A stretch of 64,000 bases of DNA, from assembly GCF_900101845.1 (NCBI RefSeq), contig NZ_FNAM01000021.1, forward strand, positions 1 through 64,000. Reading direction: 5' to 3'. Within the stretch, counting starts at the first letter, position 1. Every line of letters begins with the position of its first letter. Positions 40,464-50,186 of the stretch are shown in pieces. A program made the translations under genes and the position numbers. The notes beneath the pieces were generated by a model, which saw only the letters and a list, made by a program, of their open reading frames with translations, had not been told where the DNA came from and did not search any database. The DNA is from Sporomusa acidovorans (GTDB lineage Bacteria; Bacillota; Negativicutes; Sporomusales; Sporomusaceae).

Positions 40464-41370
40464 ACGTGGATTAGGAAGAGGTCTTGATGCCTTGTTTAAT
40501 GCGCCTACTAATGGGCAAACTGCTGAAAGTAATGAACCTATTAAAGAAATTTCCCTGCAGGAGATAGTTCCTAACCAACATCAACCTCGCCGTGATTTTG
40601 ATGAGGAAGCACTTGCCGAATTGGCGCAGTCAGTCAAACAGCATGGAATTATTCAGCCGGTGGTTGTCCGTAAGACTCTGACTGGCTATGAATTAGTTGC
40701 TGGGGAACGCCGCTGGCGCGCTTCACAAATGGCCGGATTAAAACAAATACCTGCCGTAATACGTGAATATACAGATGCTGAAATGATGGAAATAGCCCTT
40801 GTTGAAAATCTGCAGCGTCAAAATCTGAATGTTATTGAAGAGGCGGTTGCTTTTCGCCGCTTGATTGAAGAGTTTGGCTTAACGCAGGAAGAAGTATCGC
40901 AAAGAATTGGTCGCAGTCGGTCAATGATTGCTAATATCATTCGTCTTCTTAATCTTCAACCCGAAGTCCAGGAATTTGTTTCACGTGGAACAATGACAAT
41001 GGGGCAGGCCAGGCCTTTATTGGCATTAGATTCCCCGGAAATGCAGTTAGAAGTCGCTAATCAAATCATTGAAGAAGATTTATCGGCTCGTGACGCTGAA
41101 GAATTGGTGCGTCGCCTGGTGGCCAAGCAGCCGGTGAAAAAGGCAGAAGCAAAGCCTAAAGAGGAAGAAGAAGATCAATTTTTTATGAATGAATTTGAAG
41201 ATCGTTTGAAAGTAATTTTAGGAACACAGGTAAGAATAAAGCCAGGTAAATATAAAAGTAAAATTGAAATTGAGTATTATTCAAATGAAGATTTAGAACG
41301 TATCATGGAGATGTTGTCCAAACGCCAGGAAAATGTTAATTCGAAATTCCAGGGGCAATTGGTGGTTTAA
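40456..41370 (+). CDS. spo0J: chromosome-partitioning protein ParB (Spo0J)
   Basis: 304 residues. The N-terminal start MSKRGLGRGLDALF is typical. The CTPase domain shows VPNQHQPRRDF and GERRWRASQMAG, the helix-turn-helix is LTQEEVSQRIGRSRSMIANIIRLL, and the C-terminal dimer domain is preceded by a charged linker. ATG 40456 was chosen because GAGAGGTG lies 7 bases upstream. A perfect parS site follows the gene. Confidence 0.96.
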   Translation: MSKRGLGRGLDALFNAPTNGQTAESNEPIKEISLQEIVPNQHQPRRDFDEEALAELAQSVKQHGIIQPVVVRKTLTGYELVAGERRWRASQMAGLKQIPAVIREYTDAEMMEIALVENLQRQNLNVIEEAVAFRRLIEEFGLTQEEVSQRIGRSRSMIANIIRLLNLQPEVQEFVSRGTMTMGQARPLLALDSPEMQLEVANQIIEEDLSARDAEELVRRLVAKQPVKKAEAKPKEEEEDQFFMNEFEDRLKVILGTQVRIKPGKYKSKIEIEYYSNEDLERIMEMLSKRQENVNSKFQGQLVV

Positions 41371-41379
41371 CTGGAAAAT

Positions 41380-41395
41380 TGTTTCACGTGAAACA
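41380..41395. promoter_or_regulatory. parS centromere site
   Basis: TGTTTCACGTGAAACA is a perfect 16-bp palindrome identical to the ParB-binding consensus. It lies 10 bp after the parB stop, about 16 kb from the origin. Confidence 0.95.
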
Positions 41396-41431
41396 TTATA
41401 AAGGATCTCCTGACAATAGAGGTGGATAAAA

Positions 41432-42829
41432 ATGAGGATTGAAAAAGACTTGTTGGGCGAGCGGGAGGTCCCGGCAGACGTCTACTACGGCATCCACACT
41501 TTGCGCGCTCTAGAAAACTTCCCCCTATCCGGTTATAAAGTAGCTGCCGTTCTCGTCAAAGCCATCGCTTTAATTAAAAAATCAGCAGCAGAAGTAAATG
41601 CGGAACTTGGTTATTTGCCCAAAGAATTAGCCCAAGCAATAGGTACCGCAGCTAATGAGATAATGGACGGAAAGTGGCAAGATCAGTTTGTTGTGGACGC
41701 TTTGCAGGGAGGCGCAGGTACTTCAACAAATATGAATGTCAATGAGGTGCTGGCGAACCGTGCCATCGAAATTTTAGGAGGGTCACGAGGAGATTATCAG
41801 CTGGTGCACCCACTCAATCATGTAAATATGCATCAGTCAACAAATGATGTCTATCCGACGGCACTGCGAATCGCTGCTATTTGGCTGCTAAAACCGCTAA
41901 GTGATGAATGTGCGGCTTTGCAACAGGCGCTTCAGGATAAAGAGGCTGATTTTGCTGGAATAATAAAGGTTGGACGGACGGAAATGCAAGATGCTGTGCC
42001 TATTATGCTTGGACAGGAATTTAGTGCTTATGCCGGTGCAATTGCCCGTGACCGCTGGCGCCTTTATAAGGTCGAGGAACGCTTGCGGCAGGCGGCCCTT
42101 GGTGGAACAGCTATCGGCACAGGCTTAAATGCGGATAAAAAGTATATTTATATGGTCAATGACCGAGTACGGCAATATGCGGGAGTCGGTTTAGCCAGGG
42201 CCGAAAATATGATTGATGTCATTCAAAATGCGGATGTATTTGTAGAAGTATCCGGACTGTTAAAGGCTTTAGCAGTTAATCTTGGCAAAATAGCCCATGA
42301 CTTGCGCCTTATGTCCTCAGGTCCTCGGGCAGGTTTGGGAGAAATCCGTTTACCCGAACGCCAAGCGGGATCTTCTATTATGCCGGGGAAAGTCAATCCA
42401 ATTATTCCGGAAGCCGTTAATCAGGTTGCTTTTCATGTTATGGCTTCAGATATGGCAATTGCCATGGCCGCACAATCGGGACAGCTTGAATTGAACGCTT
42501 TTATGCCATTAATCGCTCATCATTTGTTAGAGAGTTTGTCGCTATTAACCAATGCGGTAAAAATTTTGCATGAATTCTGCATTCGCGGTGTAACTGCCAA
42601 TTGTGAACAATGTACGGCTTTACTTAACAATAGCCAGGTAAGCGTTACGGCTTTGGTGCCTCATATCGGCTATGATTTGGCGTCACAGGTAGCGCGCAAA
42701 GCTATGGAGGAAAATACAACAGTGCGGGAAGCCGCAATTCGTTTGGCTGTATTGCCTGAGGAAAAAATAGATGCTGCCCTTGACCCTCGGGCAATGACTC
42801 ATCCGGGGATTGCCGGTAAGCCCAAATAG
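41432..42829 (+). CDS. aspA: aspartate ammonia-lyase
   Basis: 465 residues of the fumarase/aspartase superfamily. The signature GSSIMPGKVNP and the substrate motif NMHQSTNDVYPT favour aspartase. It converts aspartate to fumarate and ammonia. It directly precedes hydF (13 bp), a pairing seen in [FeFe]-hydrogenase maturation clusters of other anaerobes, where ammonia or aspartate supply may matter. That link is inference. Confidence 0.9.
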   Translation: MRIEKDLLGEREVPADVYYGIHTLRALENFPLSGYKVAAVLVKAIALIKKSAAEVNAELGYLPKELAQAIGTAANEIMDGKWQDQFVVDALQGGAGTSTNMNVNEVLANRAIEILGGSRGDYQLVHPLNHVNMHQSTNDVYPTALRIAAIWLLKPLSDECAALQQALQDKEADFAGIIKVGRTEMQDAVPIMLGQEFSAYAGAIARDRWRLYKVEERLRQAALGGTAIGTGLNADKKYIYMVNDRVRQYAGVGLARAENMIDVIQNADVFVEVSGLLKALAVNLGKIAHDLRLMSSGPRAGLGEIRLPERQAGSSIMPGKVNPIIPEAVNQVAFHVMASDMAIAMAAQSGQLELNAFMPLIAHHLLESLSLLTNAVKILHEFCIRGVTANCEQCTALLNNSQVSVTALVPHIGYDLASQVARKAMEENTTVREAAIRLAVLPEEKIDAALDPRAMTHPGIAGKPK

Positions 42830-42842
42830 GGAGGAATCGAGC

Positions 42843-44066
42843 ATGCAAGAAACACCAAAAGGATCACGCCTGCATATTGCAATATTTGGGCGGCGCAATG
42901 CCGGTAAATCCAGTTTGATCAATGCCCTTACCAATCAAGACATAGCATTGGTTTCGAATGTTCCCGGAACAACGACCGACCCGGTATATAAAGCTATGGA
43001 GATACTGCCTATCGGACCGGTAATGGTTATTGATACCGCAGGTATTGATGATGTTGGCGATTTGGGAGCATTGCGGGTAGAACGGACAATGCAGGTATTA
43101 AATAAGACCGATTTGGCAGTCATTGTTATTGATCCTGAAGAAGGCATAACCAGTTTTGAAGAAGAATTGGTTAAAGAAATAAGAAAACGCAATCTGCCTA
43201 TTGCCGGTGTAGTGAATAAAAGTGATACGAAAACCGTCTCACCGGCAGAACTAGCAACATGGAGGCAAATGCTTGCTTTGCCTTTATTGTTGATCAGTGC
43301 CAAAACCGGTCAAGGTATTGAAGAATTGAAACGTCAAATGATTAAACTGGCACCGGATGACTGGGAGGGGCCGCAATTAATTGGTGATTTGGTGTCGCCT
43401 GGTGATACGGTTGTTTTGGTTGTGCCGATTGATTTAGCTGCCCCGAAGGGAAGACTAATATTGCCACAGGTTCAGACGATCCGTGACTTGCTTGACAATG
43501 ATGCCTGTGCGGTTGTAGTCAAGGAACGGGAATTAAAAGAGGCGCTTGATAGTCTGAAAAATCCGCCGCGCTTAGTCGTTACCGATTCTCAGGAATTTAT
43601 GAAAGTAGGGGCAGATACGCCGTCGGAAGTCATGTTAACTTCTTTTTCGATCTTGATGGCACGCCATAAGGGAGACCTTGAAACCTTAGTAGCGGGAGCA
43701 AAGGCTATTGATGCTTTGCAACCAGGTGACAAAGTGCTAATAGCAGAAGGCTGCACCCACCATCGCCAGGCTGATGATATTGGAAAAGTAAAAATCCCGC
43801 GCTGGCTGAGACAGTCAGTAGGGGGTGAGCTGGATTTTGCATGGGTGTCAGGGGGAACTTTTCCGCCTGATTTAACAAAATATAAGCTGATCGTCCATTG
43901 TGGAGCCTGCATGCTTAATAGGCGCGAAATGTTGTATCGCCTGGCAATCGCCAGAGAAGCCGGAGTGCCGATCGTTAACTATGGCTTATTGATTGCGCAG
44001 ATCCATGGAATTTTGTACCGGGCCCTTGCGCCTTTCCCGCTTGCGCAAATGATTCTTGAGGAATAA
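42843..44066 (+). CDS. hydF: [FeFe]-hydrogenase H-cluster maturation GTPase HydF
   Basis: 407 residues. A GTPase domain has GRRNAGKSS (16-24), VPGTTTD and NKSD. A dimerisation domain follows, then the cluster-binding domain with the ligands C304 and nearby His (GCTHH) plus C353 and C356 (HCGACM). HydF is the scaffold that delivers the diiron subcluster to hydrogenase. The start is ATG 42843 with GGGAGGAA upstream. HydE and HydG are not in the window. Confidence 0.95.
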   Translation: MQETPKGSRLHIAIFGRRNAGKSSLINALTNQDIALVSNVPGTTTDPVYKAMEILPIGPVMVIDTAGIDDVGDLGALRVERTMQVLNKTDLAVIVIDPEEGITSFEEELVKEIRKRNLPIAGVVNKSDTKTVSPAELATWRQMLALPLLLISAKTGQGIEELKRQMIKLAPDDWEGPQLIGDLVSPGDTVVLVVPIDLAAPKGRLILPQVQTIRDLLDNDACAVVVKERELKEALDSLKNPPRLVVTDSQEFMKVGADTPSEVMLTSFSILMARHKGDLETLVAGAKAIDALQPGDKVLIAEGCTHHRQADDIGKVKIPRWLRQSVGGELDFAWVSGGTFPPDLTKYKLIVHCGACMLNRREMLYRLAIAREAGVPIVNYGLLIAQIHGILYRALAPFPLAQMILEE

Positions 44067-44080
44067 GGGGCGAACAAATT

Positions 44081-45226
44081 GTGATTTATCTAGATAATGC
44101 GGCGACAACTTGGCCCAAACCTGAATGTGTTTATCAGGCGGTCGATGAATGTTTGCGCACGATGGGAGCCAATCCGGGGCGAGGCGGGCACAGTATGGCG
44201 AGAGCTGCCAGCATGCTGGTATACGAGGCAAGGGAAGCTTTAGCGGAACTATTCCATATTGATGATGCCAATCAGATCGCGTTTACTCATAATGCCAGTG
44301 ATGCCATCAGTATGGGCCTATTTGGCATAGTACAACCCGGTGATACAATTGTGACAACTGCAATGGAACATAACGCGGTAGCCAGGGCTGTGCGCTTGGC
44401 CGAATCACAGGGAGTCAATGTTTGCATAATTCCCTGCAACTCCCTGGGACAACTGGATATGGCGGCAATGGCGGCAGCCATCAGGCAAAAACCAAAGTTG
44501 GTTATTATGGCTCATGCTTCCAATGTTACCGGAACAATTATGCCAATTGAAAAAGTCGGCAAACTGACCAAACGGTTTGGCGTCATTTTTATGGTAGACG
44601 CTGCGCAAACCGCCGGCGTGGAAGAAATTGACGTGGACACTATGAAAATTGATGCTTTGGCCTTTAGTGGTCATAAAGGACTGCTTGGACCACAAGGTAC
44701 AGGCGGTCTTTATGTACATGAGACGGTCGCAGTTAAACCGTTGCGGGTTGGAGGCACCGGCAGCTTGTCTGAATCAGACAGGCAACCGGAATTTATGCCT
44801 GACAAGCTGGAAAGCGGCACTCCCAATACACCTGGCATAGCCGGTATAAAAGCAGGTGTCAGATACATTTTGACTACCGGACGAAGTAAAATTCAGGCCA
44901 AGGAACTGGAATTAACAAAATTACTGCTGGCAGGTCTGAAAACTGTTTTCGGGGCAACTGTCTATGGTCTGCAGGAGTACGGCGGTCGCACCGCCGTACT
45001 GTCATTTACTCTGTCGGGAAGGGATAGTGGCCAGGTAGCCCATATTCTTGACAGAGACTATGGTGTTGCCTGCCGATCAGGTTTGCATTGTGCCCCGTGG
45101 GCGCATCAAACAATAGGAACATTAAAGACAGGAACAGTAAGGCTTAGTCCGGGATATTTCAACACAGAAAACGAAATTGAACAAGCGCTTGCTGCGATTA
45201 AAAAAATTGCGGCCCAGGGAGGATAA
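44081..45226 (+). CDS. cysteine desulfurase-like class V aminotransferase
   Basis: 381 residues, PLP-dependent. The PLP lysine is K199 in FSGHKGLLGP, the PLP-stacking His lies in AMEHNAV, and the sulfur-acceptor Cys lies in ACRSGLHCAP. It resembles the stand-alone desulfurase group of clostridia more than IscS. GTG 44081 is the start, 14 bp after hydF. Supply of sulfur to iron-sulfur or hydrogenase cofactor assembly is inferred from the neighbourhood. Confidence 0.9.
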   Translation: MIYLDNAATTWPKPECVYQAVDECLRTMGANPGRGGHSMARAASMLVYEAREALAELFHIDDANQIAFTHNASDAISMGLFGIVQPGDTIVTTAMEHNAVARAVRLAESQGVNVCIIPCNSLGQLDMAAMAAAIRQKPKLVIMAHASNVTGTIMPIEKVGKLTKRFGVIFMVDAAQTAGVEEIDVDTMKIDALAFSGHKGLLGPQGTGGLYVHETVAVKPLRVGGTGSLSESDRQPEFMPDKLESGTPNTPGIAGIKAGVRYILTTGRSKIQAKELELTKLLLAGLKTVFGATVYGLQEYGGRTAVLSFTLSGRDSGQVAHILDRDYGVACRSGLHCAPWAHQTIGTLKTGTVRLSPGYFNTENEIEQALAAIKKIAAQGG

Positions 45227-45227
45227 A

Positions 45228-45920
45228 ATGAAGGGAACGCTAGTGAATGCTGCCGCAGTTATAATAGGATCCGGTTTGGGATTAGCTCTAAAACAAGGAA
45301 TACCCGAAAAATACCGGAATACACTTGTACAGGGGATGTCATTAGCTGTAGGCGTTATTGGTTTACAAATGGCGCTAAAGACGCAGAATATCCTTATTGT
45401 TATTATGGGAATTGCCGTTGGTGCCATTATCGGGGAAACACTCAATATTGATGGGGGCTTAAATAAAATCGGGGCATGGCTATCTGCTAAATTAAGCAGT
45501 GCTGGCGCTGAAGGTCCAAATTCAATTGGACGCGGTTTTGTTACAGCCAGTCTGGTCTATTGTATTGGTGCCATGGCAGTTGTAGGTTCTATTCAGGACG
45601 GTTTAACCGGAGACACAAGTATACTTTATGCTAAGTCATTGTTAGATGGTATTATTTCAATCGTTTTTACATCAAGTATGGGCATCGGCGTGGCTTTTTC
45701 CAGCTTAAGCATATTGATTTATCAGGGCTTAATCACAGTACTGGCCGGTTTTTTTAGTGCTATATTATCCGACCGGGTAGTTACGGAGCTCACGGCAACC
45801 GGCGGGATTCTTATTGTTGGAGTGAGCATACTAATGCTGGAATTAAAAAATATAAAATTGGCAAATTTACTGCCGGCAATACCGGCTGCAGCGGCAATCG
45901 CATATTTCTGGCCGACATGA
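45228..45920 (+). CDS. DUF554 family membrane protein
   Basis: A 230-residue, about seven-helix membrane protein of DUF554 (YdfK/YqgA-like). It begins MKGTLVNAAAVIIGSGLGL, with the helix GFVTASLVYCIGAMAVVGSIQDG typical of the family. Function unknown. The ATG at 45228 has GGGAGG immediately upstream and lies 1 bp after the desulfurase stop. Confidence 0.88.
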   Translation: MKGTLVNAAAVIIGSGLGLALKQGIPEKYRNTLVQGMSLAVGVIGLQMALKTQNILIVIMGIAVGAIIGETLNIDGGLNKIGAWLSAKLSSAGAEGPNSIGRGFVTASLVYCIGAMAVVGSIQDGLTGDTSILYAKSLLDGIISIVFTSSMGIGVAFSSLSILIYQGLITVLAGFFSAILSDRVVTELTATGGILIVGVSILMLELKNIKLANLLPAIPAAAAIAYFWPT

Positions 45921-45974
45921 ATACTATGGAAATAGGATTGCAACCGATAAAAGGAAAGGTGGTACACAGCTACC

Positions 45975-46484
45975 ATGGATTTGTCGCAATATACATTATT
46001 TATTACAGCTAATTTACCGTACATATTATTAGGATTGACTGTGCTAATCTTTATTGCATTGCTCGTTTTTATTAGTGTCAATATAAAGATGAGCAAACTG
46101 AATAAGCGCTATCGCAGAATGATGAATGGAATGGAGAACGCAAATATTGAACGCCTCTTATTGAGCCATATAGAGGAAGTTCGCCAGGCGGTGAGTAAGG
46201 TCAATCAGCTAGATGAAAAATGCCGTCAGTTGGATGCCATTACGACCAAAACCATACAAAATATAGGATTGGTTCGCTTTAATGCATTTGAAGATACCGG
46301 CAGTGATCTAAGTTTTGCTCTGGCATTATTGGATAAAAATAAGAACGGCATCGTTCTATCCAGTATCTATGGTCGTAATGAGTCCAGAATATATGCCAAA
46401 CCGGTTGTTGACGGCCAGTCTACTTATCACCTTACAGAAGAGGAAAAACAAGCTTTGAAGATATCTCTGGAAAAAAATTCATAA
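45975..46484 (+). CDS. DUF4446 family protein
   Basis: 169 residues: one N-terminal membrane helix (about 12-36), a coiled-coil stretch (about 45-85), then a compact domain with LVRFNAFEDTGSDLSFALALLD and GIVLSSIYGRNESRIYAKPV, the mark of DUF4446 proteins commonly coded near parB in Firmicutes. Function unknown. Confidence 0.88.
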   Translation: MDLSQYTLFITANLPYILLGLTVLIFIALLVFISVNIKMSKLNKRYRRMMNGMENANIERLLLSHIEEVRQAVSKVNQLDEKCRQLDAITTKTIQNIGLVRFNAFEDTGSDLSFALALLDKNKNGIVLSSIYGRNESRIYAKPVVDGQSTYHLTEEEKQALKISLEKNS

Positions 46485-46563
46485 AATAGCAGGATTTTTT
46501 CAGGTTTTGGCGAATAGTATCGTGGTTAGGCGTTTGTAAGCTTTTGAAAAGAAGGTGATATGG

Positions 46564-47484
46564 TTGATACAAAAAACGCCAAAGCCTGACAAACGTGAAT
46601 ATACGTTTATGATTGTGCCCCATCACGGCAAATCCGTATTTAGCATTCGCATTCCCATAAAAACGATTAAATATACTGCCGCGACACTAGGTATTTGTTT
46701 AGCAATTCTTTCGGGTACAATGATAAATTATCGTTATCAGGCCAACTTGACGAACCAGGAAAAATATGAATTGAATCAACTGCGTGAAGTGAATAGTAAA
46801 CAGCATGCCGAACTGGAGGAACTCGCTAAAGAGACAGCCGATCTCCAGCAGGACATGAACCGTCTAAATCAACTGGACGCCGATTTGCGGCGCATGGTAA
46901 ATAGTGAAGACCTTACGGATACATCAAGATCAGCTCCTGCCAGGCTGACAAATTATAATGGACAAGGTGGTCCTGAGGTACATCCTCAAACGGCCGAGTT
47001 GCTTAACTTAGTGAAAGAGCTTAAAGTAGCAGTTAATGAACGGGAAAACAGTCTGCGCAGTTTACAGGGATCATTAATTGAGAAAAAGGAACGGCTGTCG
47101 GCCACCCCGTCAATCTGGCCGACAAACGGGGAAGTAACGTCCCGTTTTGGGTGGCGTAATTCGCCCTGGGGCAGAGGCAGCGACTGGCATCCGGGAATTG
47201 ATATTGCCAATGAAGCCGGTACGCCTATTGTTGCCACCGCCGATGGCGTTGTTGTTAACAGTAGTTGGGTCAGCGGGTATGGTAATATGGTTGAAATCGA
47301 CCATGGTAACGGTATGGTGTCGATATATGGGCATAATGCCCAATTGCTTGTGAATGTTGGTCAGCAAGTAAAAAAAGGACAATTAATTGCCCGGATGGGA
47401 AGTACTGGTGACAGTACCGGACCACACGTGCATTATGAAATACGGGTTAATGGCACAGCAGTGAATCCATCTAGTTTTTTGTAG
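46564..47484 (+). CDS. M23 family murein endopeptidase
   Basis: About 306 residues. An N-terminal membrane anchor (about 30-55) and a coiled coil (60-180) precede a LytM/M23 domain with the zinc ligands HPGIDIA and HVHYEI (HxxxD ... HxH), so it should be an active peptidoglycan endopeptidase outside the membrane. The TTG at 46564 follows GAAGGTG by 6 bases and is preferred over GTG 46555. It is directly followed by a bactofilin. Confidence 0.92.
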   Translation: MIQKTPKPDKREYTFMIVPHHGKSVFSIRIPIKTIKYTAATLGICLAILSGTMINYRYQANLTNQEKYELNQLREVNSKQHAELEELAKETADLQQDMNRLNQLDADLRRMVNSEDLTDTSRSAPARLTNYNGQGGPEVHPQTAELLNLVKELKVAVNERENSLRSLQGSLIEKKERLSATPSIWPTNGEVTSRFGWRNSPWGRGSDWHPGIDIANEAGTPIVATADGVVVNSSWVSGYGNMVEIDHGNGMVSIYGHNAQLLVNVGQQVKKGQLIARMGSTGDSTGPHVHYEIRVNGTAVNPSSFL

Positions 47485-47499
47485 GAGGTAAGCGTTATA

Positions 47500-47877
47500 A
47501 TGTTTGGCAGTAAGAAGCAACCTAGCACCATTGGTGATCAAGTCGCCACGATTATTGGCAGCGAGACTGCTTTTAAAGGTACAATTACATCACAAGGAAC
47601 AGTTCGAATTGACGGGCGGCATGAAGGGGAGATTACTACTGCCGGTGATTTGGTGGTAGGGGAAGACGGGAATCTGGAAGCTCAGATTAAGGCGCGAAGT
47701 GCTCTTATTGCCGGCGTAGTAAAAGGAAACATTGATGTTTCCGATAAATTGGAACTATTGCCTACTGCTAAAGTATATGGTGATATCAAAGTTGGCACGC
47801 TAACCGTCAGCGAGGGAGCGATATTCCGTGGTGCGTGCAATATGATAAAAGAACCTTCGACCGAGGGTAATGAATGA
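47500..47877 (+). CDS. bactofilin (polymer-forming cytoskeletal protein)
   Basis: 125 residues with the beta-helical bactofilin repeat: GTITSQGTVRIDGRHEGEITTAGDLVVGEDG and the later VKGNIDVSDKLELLPTAKVYGDIKVGTL. Short polar tails flank it, as in bactofilins. The gene is 15 bp after an M23 peptidase; such pairs shape cells or spores in several phyla by placing the peptidase. Confidence 0.93.
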   Translation: MFGSKKQPSTIGDQVATIIGSETAFKGTITSQGTVRIDGRHEGEITTAGDLVVGEDGNLEAQIKARSALIAGVVKGNIDVSDKLELLPTAKVYGDIKVGTLTVSEGAIFRGACNMIKEPSTEGNE

Positions 47878-47931
47878 TTTTGATAAAAAAAGCAGGATAC
47901 ACATCAGTGTATCCTGCTTTTTTTATCAAAA
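47878..47931. terminator. long bidirectional terminator
   Basis: A perfect 25-bp inverted repeat (47878-47902 with 47907-47931) with a four-base loop and A/T runs in both arms, between bactofilin and the converging yyaC. Confidence 0.93.
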
Positions 47932-48004
47932 TAGGTTGCAAGCAAATCAGGAGAAGGCTATTCTCAGTCCTCTAAGTGGCGACCGTGTTACAAAATGCTT
48001 ATAC

Positions 48005-48625
48005 TTAAGAACTGTGATTGCGCCCGAGAGCAAAGGATATGCCGTGAGCAATGGTGTCGGCCATTTTCATCACCAGGTTAAGCCGGGTGCTTTGTAAAAC
48101 AAGATGTTCCATAAAGCCGCCTACATTGACAATACCGGTAATGTAAGCATTGCCGACAGCCGGGAGGTCTTTATTTACGGCTGCGCCGGGTTTAACCGAC
48201 CCGTGTCCAAGTGTTACGCAGCCCACATTCTCCAACTTGCCGAGACAAGCATCGACAGCAATAATAAACGGATGGGCAAAGGAGGAATTAATTGTTGACA
48301 GCATACTTCCCAGATTGGTGGCGTGAACTGGGTCATCCAAAGTACCGTAGACATGAGGAAAATAGTTAATTGTTTTTAATTTTGTACCTGTTAATGGCCC
48401 CAGTGCATCCCCGGTTGACCGGTCAGTACCAATACATAAAACAACAATTTCCCAACCGTCTTTTTTTGCATTTTCAACTAACTTGCGGATAGAAACCGAT
48501 AGGTCATAAATAGCGTTTGGTTGACTAACATTAAATTTGATTTCACGTGCAAGCTCGGGAGCCACCGGCGGCTTAAGCGGTGACAGTTTATTGATTATGG
48601 GAAAATTCAAAATGTTATTCAGCAT
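48005..48625 (-). CDS. yyaC: spore protease YyaC
   Basis: 206 residues of the YyaC family, related in fold to the GPR spore protease and hydrogenase-maturation proteases (VVLCIGTDRSTGDALGPL, then IIAVDACLG). It lies near soj-spo0J in Bacillus too. The ATG has AGGAG upstream. The gene is monocistronic and converges on the bactofilin terminator. Confidence 0.9.
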   Translation of the reverse strand: MLNNILNFPIINKLSPLKPPVAPELAREIKFNVSQPNAIYDLSVSIRKLVENAKKDGWEIVVLCIGTDRSTGDALGPLTGTKLKTINYFPHVYGTLDDPVHATNLGSMLSTINSSFAHPFIIAVDACLGKLENVGCVTLGHGSVKPGAAVNKDLPAVGNAYITGIVNVGGFMEHLVLQSTRLNLVMKMADTIAHGISFALGRNHSS

Positions 48626-48776
48626 ACTATGCTCCTGTCAAATAGTTGTCCTTACCATTATGTGTAAAATAGAAGCACTCTATACATAACGGCAGGAATT
48701 TCTAATATCTAACAGGAATAATAAATGAAATGTTTACCAGACTGTAATAGACAAAGGTTTGCAAGGAGGTTCAACA

Positions 48777-50153
48777 GTGGAGGTCACGAATAAATTCAGA
48801 ACGCTGCCGGCCATTGATAAACTTTTATCTATAGTGGCAGCTGACCCGGAGATAAGACACTATCCCCATGAGTTGCTAACTGTCTGCCTGCGACAGGCGG
48901 TAGCCGATGCCCGAACCAGGATAAAGCACGGTGACGGCAACGCCGGCAGTACAGATTCTATTATCAGGGCTGCGAAAATTTTGCTAAGAGAGCAGGCAGG
49001 ATCTAGTCTGCGGCGGGTAATAAATGCTACCGGCGTTGTGCTTCATACTAATTTGGGCCGGGCGCCGCTCAGCAAACGGGCTCAGGAGTGTGTAACGGGA
49101 ATTATGGAGGGCTATAGCACGCTGGAATACGCTGTGGAGAGCGGGCAGCGGGGCAGTCGCTATGCGCATGTGGTAGAGCCGATTTGCCATTTGACAGGGG
49201 CGGAAGACGCGCTGGTGGTAAATAATAATGCCGCAGCCGTATTATTGGTTCTCTCGGCTTTAGCCAGGGGACGTGAAGTTATTGTCAGCCGGGGAGAGCT
49301 TGTTGAAATTGGTGGTTCTTTTCGGGTCCCTGATGTCCTGCGCCAGAGCGGCGCAACCTTGGTTGAAGTAGGCACCACAAACAAGACTCATCTTGCAGAC
49401 TATGAACAGGCGATTGGGCCAAATACGGCGGCTATCTTAAAGGTACATACCAGCAATTACTGTATCATTGGCTTTACATCCCAGCCTGAGGGGACGGAAC
49501 TGGCTGCGTTGGCCCATAAACATAATCTACCGGTGATTGAGGATTTGGGGAGCGGCACGCTATTGCCTTTAACTGCCGGGGGACAGACCGAGCCTGCAGT
49601 AAAGGAGCGGTTGCAACTGGGATTTGATGTACTTACTTTTAGTGGTGATAAGCTGTTAGGAGCAGGCCAGGCAGGGATAATTGCCGGCAAGCGTCCATAT
49701 ATTGAGCTGATGAAGAAGCAGCCATTGCTGAGGGCGGTTCGCATTGACAAACTATCATTGGCAGCACTGGAAGGAACGTTTAAGGACTATATTATCGGCA
49801 GTCCCGGGCAGGATGTACCGGTCTTGGCTATGCTGAATGCCGACAAACCTGTTTTAGAGCAGCGTGCCGACCGGCTAAAAGAATTAATCGTCAACTTGAA
49901 TGCCGGCTTTGCCACAGAAGTAGTTCAGCTCAATTCACCGGCAGGTGGCGGAGCTTTACCGGCTGCTGTATTGAATGGTTATGGGGTAACCGTGACCCAT
50001 AAGAATCTGCGTACGGAAGAATTGGAAAGCCGGCTACGGCAGCGGACGATACCCATAGTGACCCGCATTCGCGAGGATAAGGTAATTTTTGATGTACGCT
50101 GCTTACTGGAAAGAGACTTACCAGATATCGCAAATGCTCTGGGCGCATTATAA
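48777..50153 (+). CDS. selA: L-seryl-tRNA(Sec) selenium transferase
   Basis: 458 residues, PLP-dependent. The PLP lysine is K292 in FSGDKLLGAGQAG, with INATGVVLHTNLGRAPLS near residue 82. It converts Ser-tRNA(Sec) to Sec-tRNA(Sec) using selenophosphate. The start is GTG 48777 with GGAGGT 6 bases upstream. It is followed 33 bp later by selB. Confidence 0.96.
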   Translation: MEVTNKFRTLPAIDKLLSIVAADPEIRHYPHELLTVCLRQAVADARTRIKHGDGNAGSTDSIIRAAKILLREQAGSSLRRVINATGVVLHTNLGRAPLSKRAQECVTGIMEGYSTLEYAVESGQRGSRYAHVVEPICHLTGAEDALVVNNNAAAVLLVLSALARGREVIVSRGELVEIGGSFRVPDVLRQSGATLVEVGTTNKTHLADYEQAIGPNTAAILKVHTSNYCIIGFTSQPEGTELAALAHKHNLPVIEDLGSGTLLPLTAGGQTEPAVKERLQLGFDVLTFSGDKLLGAGQAGIIAGKRPYIELMKKQPLLRAVRIDKLSLAALEGTFKDYIIGSPGQDVPVLAMLNADKPVLEQRADRLKELIVNLNAGFATEVVQLNSPAGGGALPAAVLNGYGVTVTHKNLRTEELESRLRQRTIPIVTRIREDKVIFDVRCLLERDLPDIANALGAL

Positions 50154-50186
50154 GTAAATGCAGCTCGACGATTCGGAGGCTATAGT

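Noticed and set aside
48540..48552. Second parS-like site (TTTCACGTGCAA)
   Set aside because: Only one half of the palindrome matches and it lies in yyaC coding sequence.
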